DNA from: Phycisphaerae bacterium
GTDB taxonomy: Bacteria; Planctomycetota; Phycisphaerae; UBA1845; Fen-1342
NCBI GenBank assembly: GCA_028277645.1
Contig: JANQFV010000040.1
Span: 1-51,729, forward strand
Reading direction: 5' to 3'
DNA length: 51,729 bases
In this document: in pieces, positions 9,811 through 18,278 of the stretch
Position numbering within the stretch: the first letter of the stretch is position 1
Layout of the letters: every line of letters starts with the position of its first letter
Notes under the pieces: generated by a model
Told to the model about the DNA's origin: nothing
The model's input: the letters and a program-made list of their open reading frames with translations, nothing else
The model's database searches: none
Translations under genes and position numbers: made by a program

Positions 9811-10530
9811 CTAGCGCCGACGCAGCACGAGGCCAGCCAAGCCGATCAGCAGTAGCGCGCTCGGCTCCGGAATGTTGAATACCTCGATATCGTCGATCCA
9901 GACCTGCTCCTGCGAGCTGTAGCTCGTGCCAATCGAGAGCGAGTCGTAGGTCAGGCCGCTGGGCTTGTTGACCTCGCCACCATACACGCCGTCGACATAG
10001 TACTTGATCTTCGTATCCCACAGCACTGCCGTCAGCGTGCGCCACTCAGTGTCACGAGTGAAGGCCGGATTGCCCGACCCGTCGTCGATCTCGTACCACT
10101 TCCAGAGACCGGCCGGGTTCGTGCCGTCACCGCCACGGAAATGATAGTGGAACTGACTGTTGCTGCTGTTGAAGCCCAGGGCAACCAAGTCCTGGAGGCC
10201 GCCGTTAGGATCGCGGGCATCGAGGCGGACCCAATTGCGCGTCCACCAGTGCAGCACGTCGACGTCAAACCTGGCGCGGAACACGAGCGGCGTCGCGTCG
10301 GTCGCCACATACTCGGCGCCCAGCGCGTAGCCGATCGCCGCGGTCGGGCCGGGCTTATTGGTGACCGACTGGGCACTGTTGTAACCCTTGGCCTGATCCA
10401 GGAACTGGCCGACACCCCAGGCGCTGTCCAACGCCGCCTGATCGGCGTACGACTCAAAATCTTCGACATACGTCGCCGACGCCGTCGACACGAACAGCGC
10501 GACAACACTCAGTGCAAACAGCTTTCTCAT
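9811..10530 (-). CDS. PEP-CTERM exported protein with concanavalin/LamG-like fold
   Basis: A 239-residue exported protein. ATG 10530 is chosen because GGAGGAG lies just upstream and it starts a signal peptide (MRKLFALSVVALFVSTASA). The body begins with YVEDFESYADQAAL, an opening typical of beta-sandwich carbohydrate-binding or LamG-like domains in planctomycete PEP-CTERM proteins, and continues with WYEIDDGSGN and YYVDGVYGGEV strands. The C-terminus is a full PEP-CTERM sorting signal: IPEPSALLLIG, a hydrophobic helix, then RRR. Such proteins are handled by exosortase and placed on or released from the envelope; no exosortase gene lies in the window. The specific ligand is unknown. Confidence 0.88.
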   Translation of the reverse strand: MRKLFALSVVALFVSTASATYVEDFESYADQAALDSAWGVGQFLDQAKGYNSAQSVTNKPGPTAAIGYALGAEYVATDATPLVFRARFDVDVLHWWTRNWVRLDARDPNGGLQDLVALGFNSSNSQFHYHFRGGDGTNPAGLWKWYEIDDGSGNPAFTRDTEWRTLTAVLWDTKIKYYVDGVYGGEVNKPSGLTYDSLSIGTSYSSQEQVWIDDIEVFNIPEPSALLLIGLAGLVLRRR

Positions 10531-10995
10531 CCGATTCTCCTCCGAATTAGGAATCCTGCCAGACAGATTCGCGATTTCCGTCGTTCTCGGGGGCGTGTTC
10601 TCCGGTGGTTGCTGAATCCGATCGGATTCGATCGTCGCCGGCAACCGCACGCTCGCGGGAAACCACGGCGCGTAACGCGCAAAAAGGCGACCAAATATGA
10701 TTGTTTCTCGCGGGCTCTATGCACCTCCTGATGCAACCTCGAGCCCCGTGCTTTCTGACCCCAGAATCTCTCCCCTGCCAAACTCTGGGATTTGCTTATA
10801 TAATAACGGCCTGAAACGCCTTGCACAAGACGATTTGCAAATTCGCGTCATCCGGCGTAACCACTGATAATAAATATGGTTACATCCGATGCCCTCGCTC
10901 GGGACACGGCTTGTGGATGTGAGGTTCGCATTATCGCGCAGGCAAAAACGTAAGGGCAACTACGTACGAGGGCCGCGGACACGCGGGGACGTGAA
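10531..10995. other. Divergent intergenic region with promoter-like AT-rich sites
   Basis: This 465-nt gap separates the divergent PEP-CTERM and sulfatase-like genes. It carries the ribosome binding site of the PEP-CTERM gene, a short GCGCGTAACGCGC palindrome near 10669-10681, and two AT-rich stretches, TTATATAATAA at 10796-10806 and GATAATAAATATGG around 10866-10879, that stand out in GC-rich DNA. I see no convincing gene or RNA in it. Confidence 0.6.
10796..10803. promoter_or_regulatory. TTATATAA site, candidate -10 region
   Basis: One of four TTATATAA palindromes noticed in the window, all intergenic. It lies 265 nt before the PEP-CTERM start and 192 nt before the sulfatase-like start, so it is not clear which gene it serves. 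A -10 role is inferred from base composition and position only. Confidence 0.35.
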
Positions 10996-12879
10996 ATGAC
11001 GACAGCAACCCGGTGGTGGACGTTACTTGCCCTGACGGTCGGCATGATTGCCGCGATCGTCTTCTGGCGAATCGTCCAGCCCCCAGGCCGTTCTGACCCA
11101 ACCCAACCATGTGACCTGGCGGAAATTGCCGCGCCGGGTGCCGCCGCGGGCATGAACGTCCTGCTCATTACGCTCGACACCACTCGCGCGGATCACCTGA
11201 GTTGCTACGGCTACGCAGAGAACGAAACACCCAACATCGATGCCCTGGTCGCCCACGGTGTCCGTTTCGACCACGCCATCTCAAGCGTGCCACTGACGCT
11301 CCCGGCACACGCCACGATCCTCACAGGACTGGCGCCGTACCACCACGGCGTGCGCAATAACGGCGCGTACGCGCTGCCCGCCGACAGGATCACGCTGGCA
11401 GAGGTGCTCAGGGAGCGCGGATACGCAACAGCCGCGTTTGTGGCGGCGTTCGTCCTCGATGAGCGTTTTGGATTACGGCAGGGCTTCGACCACTACAGCT
11501 TCGAAGTGACCGAGGAAGGGCGTCGGGGACCGCAGAGCTTAGCGCACGAACGCGACGCGAAGGCAATCACGTCCGACGCTCTCGGCTGGCTGGCCGAATT
11601 CACCGATACCCCGGCAGAGAAATCCCCGCCGTTTTTCGCCTGGGTGCATTATTACGATCCACATGCGCCTTACGCCGCCCCACAGCAGTCGCAGAGCCGC
11701 GCAGAGGATCCGCGCAAAGCGGCCTACGACGCGGAGATTGCCTATGTCGATTCCCAGATCGGACGCCTGTTCCGCGCGTTGCAAGACTGCAACCTATGGG
11801 ACAACACGCTCATCGTGCTGGTCGGCGACCACGGCGAAGCGCTCGGTGATCATGGGGAGTTGGAGCACGGCGGATTCATTTATGACGAAACGGTACGCGT
11901 GCCGCTGATCCTCTCCAGCGCGGCACTGTTCAACCAGGCCTACCGCGTGGACGATCGGGTCGCGAGCACAGAAGACATCGTGCCGACGTTGGCCGCCCTG
12001 CTCGGCTTTGATCTTTCGCACGACGTCGACGGACACAATCTGCTCGCCACACCCACGGACGCCGATCGGGTCATTTATATCGAGACCCTGTACACGCAGG
12101 AGGACCTGGGCTGCGCGCCGCTGTTCGGCCTACGCCGGCTGAAAGATAAATTCATCCTCGCGCCACGCTCCGAGTACTACGACCTGCAACGCGATCCTCT
12201 GGAGCACGAGAACCTATACAAATCTGGCCGAGCGCCCGCCGCGGCACTGGAAAGTGAGCTCCAGACCATCATCAGCGGTTGGTCTGCGGATGGCAGCGCA
12301 ACGCGCCAGATGTCCGCCGAAGAAGTCCGGCGTCTGGCCACGCTGGGCTACGCCAGCATGATCTCAGACGGCGTGGACGGTGAGCTGCCGGACCCCAAGG
12401 ACCAGGTTCCCCAACTGGCGCGCGTGACCACGGCCCGCGCCCTCCTCGACCAGGGCAACATCACCGAAGCGCTGGAGATCCTCACCGAGATCGCCGAGAA
12501 CGTGCGCGGCGCGAAGGACGTGGCAATTGCACAGGCCGACGCACTGGTGCTCCTGGACCGACGCGCGGACGCTGCCAAGCTACTGTTTCGCTTCGTGCAG
12601 GAGTATCCGTCCGCTGATGTCCACGTGCGCCTGGCGGCGGAGCTACTCGCACTGCGGCGATTCGCTGAGATGGAACGCTCGCTACGTGCCGCCGAGGAAC
12701 TCGATGACCAGATCGGTCTGATCGCCGTCCTGCGGGGTGATATGCACTTCCAGTGCGGCGAGTATCGGGACGCCGTCCGTCAGTATCGGAAGGCGCTTAC
12801 AACGGACCGCGACCGGCTGGGTCCGAAAGTCGAGGCGCGTTTGCGGGAGGCAGAGAAGCAGCTCTCGTCCGGATCGTAG
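10996..12879 (+). CDS. Sulfatase-like (alkaline phosphatase superfamily) hydrolase with TPR tail
   Basis: A 627-residue protein with one N-terminal membrane helix (about 8-25) and the main domain outside. The sulfatase/alkaline-phosphatase fold is shown by NVLLITLDTTRADHLSCYGY (metal ligand near D61), TPNIDALVAHG, and HYYDPHAPY and LVGDHGEALGDHGE further on. At the nucleophile site the sequence is PLTLPAHATILTG: T101 stands where sulfatases have the formylglycine Cys or Ser of CxPSR. This TxPAH form belongs to Thr-nucleophile relatives, so a phospho- or other ester hydrolase or transferase is as likely as a sulfatase. About residues 470-625 form TPR-like repeats. The substrate is unknown. It is followed after about 140 nt by the GHL10 gene on the same strand. 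Confidence 0.82.
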   Translation: MTTATRWWTLLALTVGMIAAIVFWRIVQPPGRSDPTQPCDLAEIAAPGAAAGMNVLLITLDTTRADHLSCYGYAENETPNIDALVAHGVRFDHAISSVPLTLPAHATILTGLAPYHHGVRNNGAYALPADRITLAEVLRERGYATAAFVAAFVLDERFGLRQGFDHYSFEVTEEGRRGPQSLAHERDAKAITSDALGWLAEFTDTPAEKSPPFFAWVHYYDPHAPYAAPQQSQSRAEDPRKAAYDAEIAYVDSQIGRLFRALQDCNLWDNTLIVLVGDHGEALGDHGELEHGGFIYDETVRVPLILSSAALFNQAYRVDDRVASTEDIVPTLAALLGFDLSHDVDGHNLLATPTDADRVIYIETLYTQEDLGCAPLFGLRRLKDKFILAPRSEYYDLQRDPLEHENLYKSGRAPAAALESELQTIISGWSADGSATRQMSAEEVRRLATLGYASMISDGVDGELPDPKDQVPQLARVTTARALLDQGNITEALEILTEIAENVRGAKDVAIAQADALVLLDRRADAAKLLFRFVQEYPSADVHVRLAAELLALRRFAEMERSLRAAEELDDQIGLIAVLRGDMHFQCGEYRDAVRQYRKALTTDRDRLGPKVEARLREAEKQLSSGS

Positions 12880-13016
12880 CGCTGCACTTCTTCATTGTGG
12901 CGCACGGGCACGAATCGCTATGATGGATTCACGAGGCAACAGAGAAGTGCGCTCACGAAATGCGAATCGTGGGCGTTTGTACTGCACTGTGGATGGGAAG
13001 GATGGGAGCATCACCG

Positions 13017-15350
13017 ATGCGACGAGCACCCCGGTTGACGCCGGCACAGCCGCTGGCAATCACAATCTGCCTTGCGCTCTCTCTACCGGCAGTCGGCCAG
13101 ACGATCACGATCGATAACGTCGATGCGGAGTTCTCGATTCTCGCCGGCACCTGGAACTCCGGTGCCTACGGGCAGCCGTACGGCGCCGACTACAACTGGG
13201 CGCTGACGTCCGGCGCCGGCGAGGGCTGGGCCGAGGTCGAATGGCGTCCCGACCTCCCTCTCGCAGGCGTGTACGACGTGTCCATATGGTACGTTCAGGG
13301 CACGAACCGCGCCGTCGATGCGACCTTCACGGTCCATCACACCGGCGGCGATACGCCCGTCGCCGTCAACCAACAAACGTTCGGCGAGACGTGGTACTCC
13401 CTTGGCACGTTTGACTTCGATGCGGGTACGGCCGGATCAGTGTCGTTGCATAACGTCGCGGGGCCAAGTGTCGTGATCGCCGATGCGATCCGTTTCACAC
13501 GCACAACGTCGACGATCGGACTCACCATGGAAGTCGAGCCGCTCGGCTGGGGCACGACAACGCCGACGGACGGTTTCACGCACTACTACGAGTTCAACGA
13601 CGTCGTCGCGATCTCGGCTCAGCCGCACCTGGGCTATCTGTTCCATCATTGGAACGTCTCCGACGGCGCGGACGTGAATGATCCCTTCGCGCCCAGCACG
13701 ACGGTCGTGATCGACGAAGACAAGACGGTAACGGCGGTCTTCGTTGAGGACACGAGCACGCCAACGGAGTTTCGCGGCTTCTGGGCCTACGCGTTCGGCG
13801 CCGGCTTCAAGAGTCAGGCGGAAATCGACGACATGATCGCCCGCGCACTGCTCGGCAACTACAACGCCATCCTTCCCGAGGTGCTGGCCTATCACGACAC
13901 CGGCGGCAACGGACACGGCGCGTACTGGAACTCATCCATCGTTCCGAAGGCCAGCGACATCAGCCCATCTTCGTTCGACCCGTTGGCCTACCTCGTCACC
14001 GAAGCTCACGCCAACGGACTGGAGGTCCATCCCTGGCTCGTGACGTATCGCGCCTGCACGAGCTGGCCGCCGAACGGCAACGCGACGTTGACCGCGCACC
14101 CGGAGTGGATCTCAGTCCTGCAATCCGACATGGGTTCCGGACCGCAACCGATCTCCGGTAAGTACGAGCTCGATCCCGGCTCGCCTGACGTGCAAGAATA
14201 CCTTATCTCGATCGTGCGCGAACTGGTCACGAATTACGCGGTCGACGGCATCCACTGGGATTACATCCGCTACACGAACTCGGGGGCCGGCTACCCGGCG
14301 CACACGTGGTACACACGCTCCGGGCTGGAGCGTTTTCGAGAGATCACCGGTTACAGCGGCACGCCATCGTCGGGCTACAACCCGTGGGAAGATTTCCGCC
14401 GCCGCGAAGTGACCGAGCTGGTTCGCCGTGCACAGGTCGAGATGGCCACCATCGACAGCAACCCGCGGCAACCGTTGCGGCATACGGCGGCGCTGATCAC
14501 GTGGGGCGATGCGCCGTCCAGCTTTGAAAGCACCAGCGCCTGGGGCATCTTCCAGAACTGGCGCGAGTGGATGGAACTCGGCTATCTCGATGCCGGCATT
14601 CCGATGACGTACTACGACTATGACACGTACCCCTCCTGGTACCGCAACTGGGTCGATCAGGAAATGGTCTGGCGCTACGACCGTCACATCTTCGTCGGCC
14701 CGGGCATCTATCTGAACGACTTCAGCGACAGCATCACGGAGATCGTCTACGCGCGTAACGCCGGCGCGGATGGCATCTGCACGTACTCGTACAGCGGAAC
14801 GTACGACGGCGGAACGGACTGGAGCTGGTACTCCTACGTTGCCGGTGCTGCGTTTACCGACCCGATCGCGACGCCGACGATGCCCTGGCGTGATCCGGCG
14901 CTGGCCAGCGAGGGTTACGTGTATGGACGCGTGGTCGACGGACACACTGGCGCGCCAATCGACGATGCCACCATCAAGCTCAACGGTGCCACGGTCGCAC
15001 AGACCGACGGTAACGGGTTCTACAGTATCACGCAGGTCTGGTCGGGCGGCAGCGGAGCGCTCCATCCCGTGAGCGCGGTGGCTACCGGGTTCACCGAGGT
15101 GACGCGACCCCAGGTGCTCGTCGAGCCCGCCGGCTACACCGAGGCGAACTTCGCGCTGGGTGGCTGGCTGCCCGGCGACTATGACGTGGATCTGGACGTG
15201 GACGCGGAAGACTACGCGGAGTTTGAACTCGCCCTGACCGGTCCGGACGTGGGTCCGCCCCCCGCCGGCGGCGACGTGTTCGACTTCAACGACGACAACG
15301 ACGTCGACATGGACGATTTCCAATTGTTCCAGGTTGCATTCACGGGATAA
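13017..15350 (+). CDS. Secreted GHL10 (DigH-like) glycosidase with golvesin-type domain and dockerin-like tail
   Basis: A 777-residue secreted protein. ATG 13017 is preferred because GGGAG (13004-13008) lies 8 nt upstream and a signal peptide follows; an upstream in-frame ATG at 12960 is possible. Domains in order: golvesin/XLY-like beta domain (about 29-161, ending VIADAIRFTR), a divergent InlB B-repeat-like module (about 168-244), a GHL10/DUF187 TIM-barrel starting at FRGFWAYAFG (about 250-590) with VDGIHWDYIRYT, a carboxypeptidase-regulatory-like module (about 625-700), and a tail with two DxDxD EF-hand-like repeats (about 720-777). GHL10 relatives include E. coli DigH, which cuts peptide-free peptidoglycan strands. 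A closely similar GHL10 domain occurs in the convergent gene at 16426-18150. The URO-D-fold gene follows 7 nt after the stop, suggesting one transcript. Confidence 0.85.
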   Translation: MRRAPRLTPAQPLAITICLALSLPAVGQTITIDNVDAEFSILAGTWNSGAYGQPYGADYNWALTSGAGEGWAEVEWRPDLPLAGVYDVSIWYVQGTNRAVDATFTVHHTGGDTPVAVNQQTFGETWYSLGTFDFDAGTAGSVSLHNVAGPSVVIADAIRFTRTTSTIGLTMEVEPLGWGTTTPTDGFTHYYEFNDVVAISAQPHLGYLFHHWNVSDGADVNDPFAPSTTVVIDEDKTVTAVFVEDTSTPTEFRGFWAYAFGAGFKSQAEIDDMIARALLGNYNAILPEVLAYHDTGGNGHGAYWNSSIVPKASDISPSSFDPLAYLVTEAHANGLEVHPWLVTYRACTSWPPNGNATLTAHPEWISVLQSDMGSGPQPISGKYELDPGSPDVQEYLISIVRELVTNYAVDGIHWDYIRYTNSGAGYPAHTWYTRSGLERFREITGYSGTPSSGYNPWEDFRRREVTELVRRAQVEMATIDSNPRQPLRHTAALITWGDAPSSFESTSAWGIFQNWREWMELGYLDAGIPMTYYDYDTYPSWYRNWVDQEMVWRYDRHIFVGPGIYLNDFSDSITEIVYARNAGADGICTYSYSGTYDGGTDWSWYSYVAGAAFTDPIATPTMPWRDPALASEGYVYGRVVDGHTGAPIDDATIKLNGATVAQTDGNGFYSITQVWSGGSGALHPVSAVATGFTEVTRPQVLVEPAGYTEANFALGGWLPGDYDVDLDVDAEDYAEFELALTGPDVGPPPAGGDVFDFNDDNDVDMDDFQLFQVAFTG

Positions 15351-15357
15351 TCCCGAC

Positions 15358-16419
15358 ATGCATCCGCGTATCGACCGGTTGCCGCCACCGGAGCCCGACT
15401 ATCAGCGTCTGCTACGCGCCGTGCGGCGTGAGCCAGTCGATCGCGTACCGCTGATCGAACTCGCGATCCACCCCAAAGTCGTCGCGGCACTGCTGGATGA
15501 GCCGCTGCCGGCGGCGGACGACGTGCGACCGCGAATCTCGCAGCAGATTCGCCTCCAACACCGCCTCGGCTACGACGTGGTGAAGATCTCCGCTCTCATC
15601 CCGTGGGAAGTGGCACGGCTCACCGCCGACGGTGAGAGCAACGAGCGTACCTGGACCGACGAGCACAGCGGCCCGATCCAGTGCATCGACGACATCGAGG
15701 CATTTCCCTGGCCAAAACCAGCCGATGTCGACTTTACGCCGGTCGATCATGCGATCGCTGCTCTGCCGGACGGCATGCGCCTGCTCGGATTCACGGGTGG
15801 CGTGCTGGAGTTCGCGATGGACCTGCTCGGTATGGAGCAGATGATGATCGCGACGCGACGCGATCCCGAGCTCGTCGCCGACGTCGTTGAGCGCGTGGGG
15901 CAGACGTTGTGTGAAGTGTTCGAGCGCTACTGTCGCTACGACGCCGTCTGCGCGCTCTGGCTCGGCGACGACATGGGCCACAAACACGGGCCATTGCTCT
16001 CGCCGGTCTGGCTGCGCGAGCACATTCTGCTGTGGCATCGTCGGCTGGCCGAGATCGCGCACCACCACGGCCGCCCGTTCCTGCTGCACAGTTGCGGGCA
16101 GGTCTCTGACATCATGCCGAGCCTTATCGACGATGTGACGATCGACGCCAAGCACAGCTTCGAAGACGGCATCCTGCGCATCGAAGACTTCTACGACATC
16201 TGGCACGACCGCATCGGCGTGCTGGGTGGCGTTGATGTCCATCTGCTCGCGACGGCGGACGAACCCACGATTCGCCGGCGCGTCCGGGAGATCCTGACGC
16301 ACTGCGCACCACACGGCGGCTACGCCTGCGGATCGGGCAACAGCATCACCGACTATATTCCCCCCGAGAGCTTCCTGACGATGGTCGAAACTGTGGCTGA
16401 CTTCAACGCGAAGTCGTAG
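15358..16419 (+). CDS. URO-D-fold protein, MtaA/MtbA-like methyltransferase relative
   Basis: A 353-residue soluble protein of the uroporphyrinogen decarboxylase superfamily. ATG 15358 is 7 nt past the GHL10 stop; an in-frame TTG at 15334 would overlap that gene and is less likely. Visible features are the N-terminal RRLLRAVRREPVDRVPL-type opening, LGDDMGHKHGPLLSP (203-216), and HSCGQ (H244, C246) followed by IDAKHSFED. The HxCG motif is a zinc-thiolate type site found in corrinoid or coenzyme M methyltransferases (MtaA, CmuA) and not in heme-pathway HemE, so a methyl-transfer or unknown role is more likely than porphyrin synthesis. What links it to the GHL10 gene beyond transcription is unknown. 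It ends 6 nt from the stop of the convergent GHL10 gene. Confidence 0.78.
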   Translation: MHPRIDRLPPPEPDYQRLLRAVRREPVDRVPLIELAIHPKVVAALLDEPLPAADDVRPRISQQIRLQHRLGYDVVKISALIPWEVARLTADGESNERTWTDEHSGPIQCIDDIEAFPWPKPADVDFTPVDHAIAALPDGMRLLGFTGGVLEFAMDLLGMEQMMIATRRDPELVADVVERVGQTLCEVFERYCRYDAVCALWLGDDMGHKHGPLLSPVWLREHILLWHRRLAEIAHHHGRPFLLHSCGQVSDIMPSLIDDVTIDAKHSFEDGILRIEDFYDIWHDRIGVLGGVDVHLLATADEPTIRRRVREILTHCAPHGGYACGSGNSITDYIPPESFLTMVETVADFNAKS

Positions 16420-16425
16420 TCAGTG

Positions 16426-18150
16426 TTACGGCGTGCCGAACACGATCTGGAAGTTGGCCATGTCGACCGTGTCGACGTCGAAATCGTCATCCGCGTCGCC
16501 GTTCGCGCATACGTGGGCAGGTGCGTACGTAGCGTCCGGGCCCTGCGCGCACACGGTGAACAGTAGAATGTCGTCCGCGTCAATAAAGCCGTCTTCATTC
16601 ATATCGCCCGGCCCGGCCCACGTCGGACACAGCCCCAGGTCGACCCGTACGATCTCGCCGGGCATGACGATCACGCCGTCAACGGTGGCATTGTCGCAAC
16701 CATTGAGGCTGGCATGCACGGTGTAGGAGGTCCCGCCAGGCGCCGCGGGCACCAGCGTCAGCGTGTAGTAGCCATTGCCATCAGTCTGTATTGACCGCGA
16801 ACCGGCCTGCACAGTCGCCCGCTCGATCGGATAAGCGGTGCCCGGCTGAACCACCTGCCCCCAGATGGTCCCTTCCGTCGCGGTCGCCGGCACACGCCAC
16901 GGCATCGTCGGCGTTGGCGCAACGTCGGTGTAGAAATTGCTCGCGACGTAGCTGTACCACGTCCAGTCGGCCTCGGCACTGCCGTTCATGTTCTCGTCAG
17001 CCGTAGCCGCGTAGGAGTAGTTGCAGAACCCATCGGCACCCGCGGTCTCACAGTACGCCATCTGCGTAACGCTGTCCGCCTTGGGATTGAGGTAGTTCCC
17101 CTGTCCGCAGTAGATGTGCCGGTTGTAGCGCCAGCCCAGCGCAGCATCGACCCAGTTGCGGTACCAGATCGGCTCGCTGCCGTTCCACTCGCGCTTATAG
17201 TTCATCGGAATGCCGGCGTCGAGCCAGCCTTCCTCCATCCACATACGCCAGTTCTGGAAACGTGCCCACGCGCTTGTGCTCTGGAACGAGCCTGGCGCAT
17301 CGCCCCAGCAGATCAGGTCTGCGGTCAGACGCAGTGGCTGCTGCGGATTGCTGGAGACGGACGCAATCTCCGCCCGCAGCCGGCGTACAAACTCATCGAT
17401 CGTCTGGCGTCGAAAGTCATCCCATTCGGAGTCGCCCGTGGGCGACGGCGTGTCGGTGCGGCCGGTCCAGTCGTGGAAGCGCGCCAGCGATGAACCCGCG
17501 TAACCCGTGTCAGACGGATACCCCGCATCCGTCTGCGTATAGCGGATGTAATCGAGATTGATCCCATCGATGTCGTAGTTGGTCACCAACTCCTGCACAA
17601 TCGACACCAGGTAGTCCTGCACATCCGGCGAACCCGGATCGAGCATGTACTTGCCGTCGACCTTCGCCGGGCCGCCCCCCATATCCGCCAGCGGAACCAT
17701 AAACCACTCGAAGTTGTTCGACGGGATCGTGCCGTCGCCGGCTGGGTTACCGGTCGAATAGCGGTACGGGACAATCCAAGCGTGGACTTCGAGCCCGGCC
17801 GCATGTCCCTGCGAGACAAGCAACGCCAATGGATCGATGCCGCCCGAGATGTCGCTGGCCTTCGGGACAATGCTGGAATTCCAGTACGCGCCGTGGCCGC
17901 TGGCACCGGTGTCCTGGTAGGCCAGCACCTCGATGATGATCGCATTGTAGTTCCCGGTCTGCGCCCGCGAGATCAGCGAGCTGATCTGCGAACTGCTCTT
18001 GAATCCGCTGCTGAACGCGTCCGCCCAGAAGCCGCGGAACGCCGGCGGATCATCTGCTCGCACGCCGACCGCGAAAATGCACGTGGTGATCGCCGCAAGC
18101 GCGAGGCTACGACGCCGCTGGGAACGTGGTGTACACATGCTCATTTCCAT
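16426..18150 (-). CDS. Secreted GHL10 (DigH-like) glycosidase with dockerin-like tail
   Basis: A 574-residue secreted protein. The start is ambiguous between ATGs at 18150, 18144 and 18138; none has a strong ribosome site and all keep the signal peptide (hydrophobic stretch about 15-30). The GHL10/DUF187 barrel runs from AFRGFWADAFSSG (about 37) to about 400 and includes SGHGAYWNSSIVPKASDIS and IDGINLDYIRYT; it is strikingly like the barrel of the gene at 13017, so the two are paralogues. Then come a carboxypeptidase-regulatory-like module (about 425-500) and a tail with two EF-hand-like repeats, GDMNEDGFIDADDILLF and GDADDDFDVDTVDMANFQ. Relatives cleave denuded peptidoglycan glycan. It lies 128 nt behind the amidase gene on the same strand and may share its transcript. 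Confidence 0.85.
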   Translation of the reverse strand: MEMSMCTPRSQRRRSLALAAITTCIFAVGVRADDPPAFRGFWADAFSSGFKSSSQISSLISRAQTGNYNAIIIEVLAYQDTGASGHGAYWNSSIVPKASDISGGIDPLALLVSQGHAAGLEVHAWIVPYRYSTGNPAGDGTIPSNNFEWFMVPLADMGGGPAKVDGKYMLDPGSPDVQDYLVSIVQELVTNYDIDGINLDYIRYTQTDAGYPSDTGYAGSSLARFHDWTGRTDTPSPTGDSEWDDFRRQTIDEFVRRLRAEIASVSSNPQQPLRLTADLICWGDAPGSFQSTSAWARFQNWRMWMEEGWLDAGIPMNYKREWNGSEPIWYRNWVDAALGWRYNRHIYCGQGNYLNPKADSVTQMAYCETAGADGFCNYSYAATADENMNGSAEADWTWYSYVASNFYTDVAPTPTMPWRVPATATEGTIWGQVVQPGTAYPIERATVQAGSRSIQTDGNGYYTLTLVPAAPGGTSYTVHASLNGCDNATVDGVIVMPGEIVRVDLGLCPTWAGPGDMNEDGFIDADDILLFTVCAQGPDATYAPAHVCANGDADDDFDVDTVDMANFQIVFGTP

Positions 18151-18278
18151 TCCATCAGTAGCCGGTCAGCCGTCGCGAGCGCCCGCCGGGCTCGGGAAGG
18201 CTGGTTTCCGGACAGCGCGAGCGCATTGTAATGCCCGGGCACGCCCGGAGGGTATCAAAATCCCGCGCAATCACCGGC

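Noticed and set aside
10996..12879. True sulfatase
   Set aside because: The CxPSR signature is absent; Thr occupies the nucleophile position.
15358..16419. HemE (heme pathway uroporphyrinogen decarboxylase)
   Set aside because: The HxCG site and missing HemE N-terminal motif point to the methyltransferase branch, and no heme genes are nearby.
18226..18252. Terminator between the amidase and GHL10 genes
   Set aside because: GCCCGG arms are separated by only two bases, which is too tight for a normal loop, and no T run follows.
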